In this document: positions 15,314-22,470 of the stretch, one piece after another
Position numbering within the stretch: the first letter of the stretch is position 1
How the letters are laid out: each line of letters starts with the position of its first letter
NCBI GenBank assembly: GCA_003225315.1
Contig: QHZD01000052.1
Span: 1-33,767 of the forward strand
DNA from: Acidobacteriota bacterium
Lineage (GTDB): Bacteria > Acidobacteriota > Terriglobia > Acidiferrales > UBA7541
DNA length: 33,767 nt
Reading direction: 5' to 3'
Program-made: the position numbers and the translations under genes
The notes under the pieces: model-generated
Database searches by the model: none
The model's input: only the letters and a program-made list of their open reading frames with translations
What the model was told of the DNA's origin: nothing

Positions 15314-15829
15314 CTACGAATGCTCAGGTGGAGCCGAAGTAAGACGCCGGATAAACCAGCCCAAGGAGAAGAGAAAGGCGCCCGTCAGAAAGATGGGAAC
15401 GCGCGGCGGATTAATCCAAGTGTGGTCGATATCCTTGCCAACGTTCAGAAGAGGCCAGAGAAGGAGCGGGCCTGTGCCGAAATCCTGAACGATCTGGGCA
15501 GCTTGGTTCGGAATCGAAGGAAGGCTTTTGCGACTGGAAGTAGCGGAGAGATCGTCAAAGTCCGATTGAGTAAGGCCGAGTCCTTCGGATGATTTCCGCA
15601 GAAGGAAAATGCCCTTAAGGAGCAGCGTGAGGCTGCCGAGACCGAATACAAGAGGAGTAGTTCTGAATTTAATCTCGGGAGAAGAGAAGATCCAAAAACA
15701 TAAAGCAGCCGCAGAAAGAGCCAAGTAGAGGATTGCGCGACGCGGATGGTATTCCAGGTCGCCGGCGAAGTTCTCCAGGAAAAATTCGCGCAGCGTCACG
15801 GCTCGCAATTTATCACAAAAGGGGCGCAT
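15314..15829 (-). CDS. Small membrane protein of unknown function
   Basis: A 171-aa protein with about four hydrophobic segments (ILYLALSAAALCFWIF, LVFGLGSLTLLLKGIFLL, a weaker one at TGPLLLWPLL, and VPIFLTGAFLFSLGWFI). I recognise no family. Its stop lies 36 bases before the Rieske start on the same strand, so the two may be co-transcribed. The ATG at 15829 has no ribosome site; a GTG at 15799, giving VTLREFFLENF, is a reasonable alternative start. Confidence 0.7.
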   Translation of the reverse strand: MRPFCDKLRAVTLREFFLENFAGDLEYHPRRAILYLALSAAALCFWIFSSPEIKFRTTPLVFGLGSLTLLLKGIFLLRKSSEGLGLTQSDFDDLSATSSRKSLPSIPNQAAQIVQDFGTGPLLLWPLLNVGKDIDHTWINPPRVPIFLTGAFLFSLGWFIRRLTSAPPEHS

Positions 15830-15834
15830 ACGTG

Positions 15835-15864
15835 TTGACGGAAGACTGGCCCATTCCGAATACT
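15835..15864 (+). promoter_or_regulatory. Possible prfA promoter
   Basis: TTGACG (15835-15840), an 18-base spacer and AATACT (15859-15864) lie about 160 bases ahead of prfA. Moderate match to consensus. Confidence 0.35.
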
Positions 15865-15947
15865 AATTTGCACGAATTTGACATCGGGGTTATTCTTAGT
15901 GCAGAGCAATTCGATGTACGCCGCGTTCTATTAGCTGACTCTCCCAC

Positions 15948-15965
15948 CGCTCCGGTACCGGAGCG
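15948..15965. repeat. Perfect 18-bp palindrome in the prfA leader
   Basis: CGCTCCG and CGGAGCG arms with GTAC at the centre, 60 bases upstream of prfA and followed by a T-rich stretch. It may be a hairpin in the prfA leader or a terminator. Confidence 0.6.
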
Positions 15966-15979
15966 CCGCGATTCTTTCT

Positions 15980-16000
15980 ATTTTCGATTTTCGATTTTCG
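15980..16000 (+). repeat. Short tract of the same heptamer (GATTTTC)
   Basis: About three units of the heptamer seen at 14027, here 25 bases before the prfA start and just ahead of its ribosome site. Confidence 0.75.
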
Positions 16001-16025
16001 TGTTTCGTTTTGAAGAGGATTTGCC

Positions 16026-17117
16026 ATGGCTACATTGACCCTTACTGAAAAATTGGACCAACTAGGCGCCCGCTACGACGAGCTGACCCAGCAGCTTTCG
16101 ACTTCCGAAGTGGCTTCCGATTCCGCGCGCTACCAGAAAGTTGCGAAGCAGCACGCCGAGCTCGAGGAAATCGTCGAGAAACACCGCGAGTATAAGCAAA
16201 TTGAAAAAGATCTCGCCGGCGCGCACCAGATGTTGGTCGAAGCGGAAGACCCCGAGATGAAGCAGATGGCGCACGACGAAGAAAAGGAATTGACAGCGCG
16301 CAAGGAAGCCGTCGAGCGCGAGCTAAAACTACTGCTCCTTCCGAAAGACCCCCTCGACGAAAAGAGCGTTATCGTGGAAATCCGAGCCGGAACCGGCGGC
16401 GACGAAGCCGCTCTTTTTGCCGCGGAGCTTTTCCGCATGTATTCGCGCTACGCGGAAACGCAAGGCTGGAAAGTTGAAATTCTGGAAAGCTCTCCTTCTT
16501 CGCTCGGCGGGCTCAAGGAAGTCGTCGCCGCGATTCAGGGCAACAAGGTTTATTCAAAATTGAAATACGAAAGCGGCGTGCACCGCGTCCAGCGCGTTCC
16601 CGCCACGGAAACGCAAGGCCGCATCCACACTTCCGCAGCCACCGTCGCGGTTCTCCCCGAAGCCGACGAAATCGACATTAAGATCGAAGCCAAGGACTTG
16701 CGCATCGACACATTCTGCTCTTCCGGTCCCGGCGGCCAGTCCGTCAACACCACGTATTCCGCCGTCCGCATCACGCACATACCCAGCGGACTGGTCGTTT
16801 CCCAGCAGGACGAAAAATCGCAAATCAAGAATCGCGCCAAAGCCATGCGCGTTCTCCGCGCGCGTCTCTACGAGCAGGAACAGGAAAAGCGCCAGGCCGC
16901 TCTCTCCGCCGAGCGCCGCGGCCAGATCAAAACCGGCGACCGCTCGGAAAAAATCCGCACCTACAATTTCCCGCAGAACCGCGTCACCGATCACCGCATC
17001 AGCCTGACGCTCCACCAATTGACCGAAGTCATGGAAGGCAAGCTCGGCCCGCTCGTCGATGGACTCGTTTCACATTACGAATCCGAGCGCCTCCAGCAGG
17101 AACTCGCGACGGCCTAA
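16026..17117 (+). CDS. prfA: Peptide chain release factor 1
   Basis: Release factor 1, 363 aa, the normal length. It reads UAA and UAG stop codons and triggers peptide release. The GGQ motif is at 236-238 ([20 protein letters not shown]) and its Gln is the target of PrmC methylation. The codon-recognition tripeptide PAT at 192-194 ([18 protein letters not shown]) identifies RF1 rather than RF2. The N-terminal helical domain has the usual charged coiled-coil. GAAGAGGA upstream supports the ATG at 16026. The gene is followed immediately by a REP-like palindrome and then by prmC, the common order prfA-prmC. Confidence 0.98.
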   Translation: MATLTLTEKLDQLGARYDELTQQLSTSEVASDSARYQKVAKQHAELEEIVEKHREYKQIEKDLAGAHQMLVEAEDPEMKQMAHDEEKELTARKEAVERELKLLLLPKDPLDEKSVIVEIRAGTGGDEAALFAAELFRMYSRYAETQGWKVEILESSPSSLGGLKEVVAAIQGNKVYSKLKYESGVHRVQRVPATETQGRIHTSAATVAVLPEADEIDIKIEAKDLRIDTFCSSGPGGQSVNTTYSAVRITHIPSGLVVSQQDEKSQIKNRAKAMRVLRARLYEQEQEKRQAALSAERRGQIKTGDRSEKIRTYNFPQNRVTDHRISLTLHQLTEVMEGKLGPLVDGLVSHYESERLQQELATA

Positions 17118-17142
17118 GTAGGACAGACATTCCTGTCTGTCC
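17118..17142. repeat. REP-like palindrome, copy 4 (abuts prfA stop)
   Basis: Starts at the first base after the prfA stop codon. GTAGGACAG and CTGTCC arms, then a pyrimidine run CTCTTTCTTTTTC, so it may serve as the prfA terminator. Confidence 0.75.
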
Positions 17143-17174
17143 TCTTTCTTTTTCTTCGCACCTCGGTAAGCGAA

Positions 17175-17201
17175 GGGGACAGGCAAGAATGCCTGTCCTA
17201 C
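17175..17201. repeat. REP-like palindrome, copy 5 (inverted to copy 4)
   Basis: GGACAGGCA...TGCCTGTCC in the opposite orientation to copy 4, 32 bases away. The pair is arranged like a BIME (two inverted REP units around a short spacer). Confidence 0.75.
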
Positions 17202-17285
17202 GGAAAACTTCTCCGAGAAACTCTGCGGCCTCTGCTCTGCGTTATATTTTCTTTGTTCTGTTTGTCAATCGACTACAGTGAAGAA

Positions 17286-18254
17286 ATGACGGACGTCCGC
17301 TCAGCACTTAAGCAAGGACTCGCCCAACTGCGCGAAGCGCAGGTTCCTTCCTATACGCTCGCAGCGGAGCTTTTGCTTCTACACGTTCTCGGCCGCGATC
17401 GAACTTGGATTTATGCTCATCCGGAACAGGAAATCTCTGCGGCAGATGCAGCGCGCTATTTCGAGCTTATCGTGCGGAGGGCCTCAGGAGAGCCAACGCA
17501 GCACCTCACCGGCAAACAGGAATTCTGGGGTCTCGAGTTTGAAGTAACGCCCGACGTCCTGATTCCCCGCCCCGAGACCGAGCATGTCATCGAAGTCGCC
17601 CTCGACCGTCTCGCCGTAGGCGAACTCCGCGCCGGCCGCAAACAAACGTTAACCGGCGAGGGCTTGCAAATCGCCGACATTGGCACCGGCTCCGGCTGTA
17701 TCGCTATCGCTCTCGCCAAGGAATTGCCACATGCCGTGATTTTCGCCACAGACATTTCCTGCGCCGCGCTCGCCGTCGCCCGCCGAAACGCTACGCGCCA
17801 TTCCGTTTCCGATCGCGTCCATTTCCTCGAATGTAGCTTGATCGATAAAGTTCCCACTGTAGGGGCACGATATATCGTGCCCCTACGACCGGAAGGCTCG
17901 AACTCCGGACTTCACGGGTCACGGATCACGGAATACGAATCGCGTTTCTTCGATCTCATCGCCAGCAACCCGCCATACGTCGGCCGGCGTGAAGCAGCGA
18001 CGCTGATGCGCGAAGTCCGCGATCACGAACCAGAAATCGCGCTCTACGGCGGCGAAGAAGGCTACGAACTTTACGCCGGTCTCATCACTCAATCCGCCGC
18101 GCATCTCAAGCCTGGCGGCATCCTCGTCCTCGAACTCGGCCACAACAGCTTGCCCGCTGTTCAGCCGCTCCTCGACGCAATAAACTGGACAAACGTCGGC
18201 GTAACCAACGATCTCGCAGGCATGCCCCGCGTCCTCACCGCCGAACGAATGTAA
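17286..18254 (+). CDS. prmC: Release factor glutamine methyltransferase
   Basis: S-adenosylmethionine-dependent methyltransferase that modifies the GGQ glutamine of release factors, 322 aa. The N-terminal helical domain is followed by IPRPETE, the SAM-binding IADIGTGSGCIAIALAKE and the catalytic NPPY at 228-231. The ATG at 17286 starts the conserved part; an upstream TTG at 17253 is less likely. Between the SAM domain (ECSLIDKV) and FFDLIASNPPYV there is an extra in-frame stretch of about 30 residues (PTVGARYIVPLRPEG...ITEYES) that includes a perfect 28-bp DNA palindrome. Most family members are about 280-290 aa, so this looks like an insertion in a surface loop. Confidence 0.95.
   Translation: MTDVRSALKQGLAQLREAQVPSYTLAAELLLLHVLGRDRTWIYAHPEQEISAADAARYFELIVRRASGEPTQHLTGKQEFWGLEFEVTPDVLIPRPETEHVIEVALDRLAVGELRAGRKQTLTGEGLQIADIGTGSGCIAIALAKELPHAVIFATDISCAALAVARRNATRHSVSDRVHFLECSLIDKVPTVGARYIVPLRPEGSNSGLHGSRITEYESRFFDLIASNPPYVGRREAATLMREVRDHEPEIALYGGEEGYELYAGLITQSAAHLKPGGILVLELGHNSLPAVQPLLDAINWTNVGVTNDLAGMPRVLTAERM
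17859..17886. repeat. Perfect 28-bp palindrome inside prmC
   Basis: GTAGGGGCACGATA and its exact reverse complement, adjoining without a loop. It translates in frame as part of the extra PrmC loop and is followed by TCACGG-type short repeats at 17916-17933. Confidence 0.9.
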
Positions 18255-18266
18255 TTGTCTCTGTAG

Positions 18267-18286
18267 CTCAGGCCTTCAGGCCTGAG
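18267..18286. repeat. Palindrome after prmC
   Basis: CTCAGGCC and GGCCTGAG arms around a TTCA loop, 13 bases beyond the prmC stop. No T-run follows. A different dispersed palindrome type from the GGACAGG family. Confidence 0.7.
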
Positions 18287-18368
18287 GTTCTGGTGCGGCA
18301 GTGCGCCGAGTCTGTCATCCGAGGCTAGGACATTGTAGCGATGGAAATCCCAGCGTAGGCTATGGGGC

Positions 18369-19619
18369 ATGCCGGACCTCGCGCGATTTCGAGCCAAGCA
18401 TGGGCCCCTCGAGGAGCGGTCGGCGGAGGCGACAGCATCAATCCTTCACGTCGACATGGACGCGTTTTTCGTCTCCGTGGAATTGCTCGATCGCCCGGAG
18501 CTTCGTGGCAAGCCGGTAGTCGTCGGCGGGCGTCCGGACCAGCGCGGCGTAGTTTCCGCGGCGAGCTATGAAGCGCGGAAATACGGCATTCATTCGGCGA
18601 TGCCGCTGCGCACCGCGGGACGGCTTTGTCCGCACGCGGTTTTCCTGGACGGCCATCACGAAAAATACGGCGAATGGAGCGACCGCGTCGCGACCATCCT
18701 CGCGAGATTTTCTCCCGTTGTCGAAATGGTTTCGATTGACGAAGCCTATCTCGATCTCGCCGGTACCGAACGATTGCACGGACCGCCGCTCGCCGCCGCG
18801 GACAACCTGCTGCGCCAAATTACGCGCGATACTTCGCTGCCCTGCTCCGGCGGACTCGCCACGACACGGCTCGTTGCCAAGGTCGCTTCTGATCAAGCCA
18901 AGCCGCGCGGCCTTGTGTGGGTTCCCGCGGGCAGCGAGCAGCGATTTCTTGCTACACTGCCGGTCAGAAAAATTCCCGGCATCGGCGAAGTCACGGAGCG
19001 CGCGCTGCGCGCCCTCGGCATTCAGACCGTCGAGCAAATCGCGGCCATGCCACAAGAAAAGCTCGAAAGCATTTTCGGCCAGTGGGGAACCGCGCTTTAC
19101 AGGAAGTCGCGCGGCGGCGATTCCTACGAATTTGTCATTGACGCTGAGCCAAAATCGATCTCGCACAATCACACGTTTGGCGAAGACACCCACGACGTGG
19201 ACGCTTTGTCCGCCATGCTCAGCCATCTCTCGCAGAAAGCCTGCAAACGATTGCGCGAAGCCGGTCTCGCCACGCGCACGCTCACGTTGACCATTCGCTA
19301 CGCCGGCTTTGACACGCACACGCGCTCCAAGACTCTGGGAGAACCGACGCGGCTCGATTCCGATATTTTTGCCGTGTTTCAGGAACTTTTTCGAATCCAT
19401 CGCGACGTGACGCGAAAAGTCCGCCTCCTTGGAGTCAGCCTCAGCGGGCTGACTCACGGTAATGCGCAACTCGATTTGCTGGACGCCGAACGCCGCGCCA
19501 AGCTGGAAAAACTCACCAGCGCCGCGGACCGTCTCCGCGACCGTTTTGGCTTCGGCAAAGTACAATTTGGCGGCTCGCTACGCCACGACGAATCCGGTCA
19601 CGATCGCGACGATTCGTAA
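18369..19619 (+). CDS. dinB: DNA polymerase IV (Y family)
   Basis: Error-prone translesion polymerase, 416 aa. Catalytic motifs are HVDMDAFFVSVE (about 27-38), a YEARKYGIHSAMPL finger segment and SIDEAYLDL with the paired acidic residues. A helix-hairpin-helix region (VRKIPGIGEVTERALRALGI) and the little-finger domain follow. NAQLDLLD near 375 resembles a beta-clamp binding motif, and a hydrophilic His/Asp-rich tail ends the protein. About 26 residues precede the usual start. The following phosphatase gene begins 21 bases after its stop, suggesting shared transcription. No LexA-type box could be recognised upstream with confidence. Confidence 0.96.
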   Translation: MPDLARFRAKHGPLEERSAEATASILHVDMDAFFVSVELLDRPELRGKPVVVGGRPDQRGVVSAASYEARKYGIHSAMPLRTAGRLCPHAVFLDGHHEKYGEWSDRVATILARFSPVVEMVSIDEAYLDLAGTERLHGPPLAAADNLLRQITRDTSLPCSGGLATTRLVAKVASDQAKPRGLVWVPAGSEQRFLATLPVRKIPGIGEVTERALRALGIQTVEQIAAMPQEKLESIFGQWGTALYRKSRGGDSYEFVIDAEPKSISHNHTFGEDTHDVDALSAMLSHLSQKACKRLREAGLATRTLTLTIRYAGFDTHTRSKTLGEPTRLDSDIFAVFQELFRIHRDVTRKVRLLGVSLSGLTHGNAQLDLLDAERRAKLEKLTSAADRLRDRFGFGKVQFGGSLRHDESGHDRDDS

Positions 19620-19640
19620 CTTCCAGCGCGTAGCCGCCGA

Positions 19641-20810
19641 ATGTCCTATACTTTATCTTCCGAGAAACCATCATCCATGAGCGCTTCCCCCACGCCCGGC
19701 GTCAGTTCTGCAACTCCCCGGCTCCACGGAATGGATCGCCTGCGCCACTTCTGGCAGCGCGTCAGCGAAGGCCGGCAGCTGGATGATCTCTGGTCGCAGT
19801 TCGCCGCCGACGCGCGCTCCAGCTACGGTTTCTATGACCGCGACGTCGACTGGGAAGAAATTCACAAGCTTTCGCCCTGGCGCCGGCCGCCTCACGTAGC
19901 GAGGCAATTTTTCTGGGCGCTGCTTCTGAAAATGTCTCCTGCCCGCCGCGTCCTTCTGCTCATGGCTTTCGTCATGCTGGCGCTGTCTGCCATCAATTCC
20001 CAGAAGAACTTCGAGGTGATTGCCGTTTTGCTCTTCGTCCTGCTGCTTTCGCTGGAATTGGCTGATAAGGTCACGATGAAGCGCGACCTGGAAATCGCGC
20101 GGGAGATTCAAACCTGGCTGGTGCCTTCGCAGCCGCCGGAAGTCGCCGGCGCCAACATCGCCTTTGCGACGCGTCCGCAGAATTCCGTAGCCGGCGATTA
20201 TTACGACGCGTTCTATCCCGATCCGGAGGATCGCGAGAAGCTGATGGTGGTAATCGCCGATGTCGCGGGAAAAAGCGTTCCAGCGGCGCTACTCATGGCG
20301 ACCCTGCAGGCAAGCCTGCGAACCATCGCCGGAGAAAACGCTCCGCTCGCGGATTTGGTGGCGCGGCTGAATCGCTATGCCTGCGCGCACAGCCTGAATG
20401 GCTTGCGCTTCACGACTGCGGTTCTTTCCGAATACAACACGGCTTCGCGCACTCTGACCTACGTCAACGCCGGGCACAACGCGCCGATTCTTCGCCGCGC
20501 AAATGGCGTAGTTGAAACGCTGGAAGTTGGTGGCGTACCGCTCGGCATCCGAAGCGCGGCCAATTACGAGACTGCGTCCCTGGAGCTCAAACCGGGCGAC
20601 GCTTTGATTTTCTTCACCGATGGCGTGGTCGAAGCGTTCAACGAATCGGGAGAGGAGTTCGGAAACGAGCGCTGGCTCGGCGCGATCCGCAGTCTCCCCG
20701 ATTGGGACGCCTCGCAGACCCTTCAATTCCTTATGAAGCGCGTCGATGAATTTGTTGGCGCCACGCGCCAGTCCGACGACATTACCTGCCTAGTCTTTCG
20801 CAGCCGGTAG
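19641..20810 (+). CDS. SpoIIE/RsbU-type PP2C serine phosphatase, membrane-anchored
   Basis: A 389-aa protein. A cytoplasmic N-terminal part of about 95 residues leads into two adjacent hydrophobic helices (RRVLLLMAFVMLALSAI and FEVIAVLLFVLLLSLELA, about 103-137). The C-terminal PP2C-SpoIIE domain (about 140-389) has VAGDYYDAF, VIADVAGKSVPAALLMA, YVNAGHNAPIL, FFTDGVVEAFN and SDDITCLVF, which together supply the Mn-binding acidic residues. Such phosphatases dephosphorylate anti-anti-sigma factors of the RsbV type; an RsbV/RsbW pair is encoded at about 31 kb. No PAS, GAF or receiver domain is seen, so the signal may come through the membrane. Alternative start at 19677. Confidence 0.93.
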   Translation: MSYTLSSEKPSSMSASPTPGVSSATPRLHGMDRLRHFWQRVSEGRQLDDLWSQFAADARSSYGFYDRDVDWEEIHKLSPWRRPPHVARQFFWALLLKMSPARRVLLLMAFVMLALSAINSQKNFEVIAVLLFVLLLSLELADKVTMKRDLEIAREIQTWLVPSQPPEVAGANIAFATRPQNSVAGDYYDAFYPDPEDREKLMVVIADVAGKSVPAALLMATLQASLRTIAGENAPLADLVARLNRYACAHSLNGLRFTTAVLSEYNTASRTLTYVNAGHNAPILRRANGVVETLEVGGVPLGIRSAANYETASLELKPGDALIFFTDGVVEAFNESGEEFGNERWLGAIRSLPDWDASQTLQFLMKRVDEFVGATRQSDDITCLVFRSR

Positions 20811-20874
20811 TCCCAGCGGAACTCTCGAACACTCGGCTTTCCCTTCATGGCCCCGTCTGTCGCATAATCACAGC

Positions 20875-22221
20875 GTGACGCCACGCGAAATGGCCAACTC
20901 GATTTGCGACACGCTCCGCCGCAACGGCTACCAGGCGCTGCTTGTGGGTGGCTGCGTGCGCGATCTGCTGCTTGGCCGCGAGCCCGCCGACTACGACGTG
21001 ACCACGGATGCAACGCCGGAAGAGGTAGTAAAGCTGTTTCCGGAAAGCGTTGCGGTCGGCGCGCAGTTCGGCGTAATCCTGATTCCGCGTGACGGACTGA
21101 AAGTCGAAGTGGCTACCTTCCGCTCGGACATAGGTTACAGCGACGGCCGTCACCCGGACAGCGTGGTTTATTCGAAGATGCCGCAAGAGGACGTGCAGCG
21201 CCGCGACTTTACCATCAACGGCCTTCTGATGCGCCACGACACCGGCGAAGTGCTCGACTACGTCGGCGGGCAGGGCGATCTCAAGACGCACGTGATTCGA
21301 GCTATCGGCGAGCCGGACCGCCGCTTCTCCGAAGACAAACTGCGAATGATGAGGGCTGTGCGCTTCGCCGCACGCTTTGGATTCGAAATCGAGACCGAGA
21401 CTTTTCGTGCCATCCGCCGCCATGTGGCCGAAATCCCCCAGGTTTCTCCCGAGCGCCTCCGCGACGAACTTACAAAAATGCTCAGCGAGGGCGAAGCCCG
21501 GCAAGCGTTCGAACTGCTGGATGAAACCTGGCTCCTCCAACAGGTGCTTCCGGAAATTGGAGCGATGAAAGGCGTGGAGCAGCCGCCGCAATACCACCCC
21601 GAAGGCGACGTGTGGATTCACACGCGCATGATGCTCGAAGGTTTGCCCAAGGACGCGTCCCCGACGCTGGCGTGGGGTGTTCTTCTCCACGACGTCGGCA
21701 AGCCCCCGACGTTCCAATCTGCCGCAGAGACGGGGGACCGTATTCGCTTCAACCATCACGTGGAAGTGGGGGTGCGCATGGCCGAAACGATCTGCCGGCG
21801 ATTGCGTTTCTCCAACGAAGACACCGAGCAGATCGTCGCCCTGGTGGGCAATCATATGAAGTTCGGAGCGGTCGAGGAAATGCGCGCCTCAACGCTCAAG
21901 AAATTTGTGCGGCTTCCGCGCTTTGAGGAACATCTGACGCTGCATCGGCTCGATTGTCTTTCCAGCCACCGCCACCTCGATTCCTATGAATTCGTCCGTC
22001 GGTTCCTGGAAGTGACCCCTCCGGAGCAGGTGCACCCGGAACGCCTCTTAACGGGAGACGACCTCCAGACTATGGGGTTTCAGCCTAGCCCTCTGTTTTC
22101 TCGGATTCTTCGGGCCCTGGAGGATGCCCAACTGGAGGGCCAGATTGCGACTCGCGAAGAGGCGGAGAAGTATGTTTTGAGCAGATTTGGCGCGAAGGAA
22201 CGAAAGGCGTCAAGTAACTAG
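20875..22221 (+). CDS. cca: CCA tRNA nucleotidyltransferase / poly(A) polymerase family, with HD domain
   Basis: A 448-aa class II nucleotidyltransferase that adds or repairs the tRNA 3'-CCA end. The head domain has LLVGGCVRDLLLG and the metal-binding DYDVTTDA, then RRDFTINGL and the RRFSEDKLRMMRAVRFAARF neck motif. The C-terminal part holds an HD phosphohydrolase domain (WIHTRMMLEGL, VLLHDVGKPPT, HHVEVGVRMAE). The start is GTG at 20875; an ATG at 20890 is possible. The family also includes CC- or A-only enzymes and PcnB, so exact specificity is not settled by sequence alone. Confidence 0.92.
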   Translation: MTPREMANSICDTLRRNGYQALLVGGCVRDLLLGREPADYDVTTDATPEEVVKLFPESVAVGAQFGVILIPRDGLKVEVATFRSDIGYSDGRHPDSVVYSKMPQEDVQRRDFTINGLLMRHDTGEVLDYVGGQGDLKTHVIRAIGEPDRRFSEDKLRMMRAVRFAARFGFEIETETFRAIRRHVAEIPQVSPERLRDELTKMLSEGEARQAFELLDETWLLQQVLPEIGAMKGVEQPPQYHPEGDVWIHTRMMLEGLPKDASPTLAWGVLLHDVGKPPTFQSAAETGDRIRFNHHVEVGVRMAETICRRLRFSNEDTEQIVALVGNHMKFGAVEEMRASTLKKFVRLPRFEEHLTLHRLDCLSSHRHLDSYEFVRRFLEVTPPEQVHPERLLTGDDLQTMGFQPSPLFSRILRALEDAQLEGQIATREEAEKYVLSRFGAKERKASSN

Positions 22222-22470
22222 CCTTCAGGGTGACGAAGGGGGAAAACAGACTGGCTAAGCTTCTCTGAGCATTCTTACCGTAAGCTATTGAACATAATGA
22301 GTTTATATGCTGCTTGTAACGAGGGTGCAACTATTGGTAGAATGTGAGTGTTGAATACTAAGATTTTATGCTAGCAACTTTTATACTTTCGCGCACCCTT
22401 TCCGGCACGCCCGCATCTAAAATCGTATCGAGAGGCTCTACCCGAGCTTCGTCGGTAACTAGGGGAAATC

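Noticed and set aside
18438-19565. Minus-strand open frame of 375 codons
   Set aside because: Antisense to dinB, low-complexity composition, no motif.
20845-21855. Minus-strand open frame of 336 codons
   Set aside because: Antisense to the CCA-adding enzyme, whose motifs are clear.
22222-22470. CIRCE or heat-shock promoter ahead of lon
   Set aside because: No TTAGCACTC-N9-GAGTGCTAA pattern and no clear sigma-32 element; the AT-rich gap has only weak hexamers.
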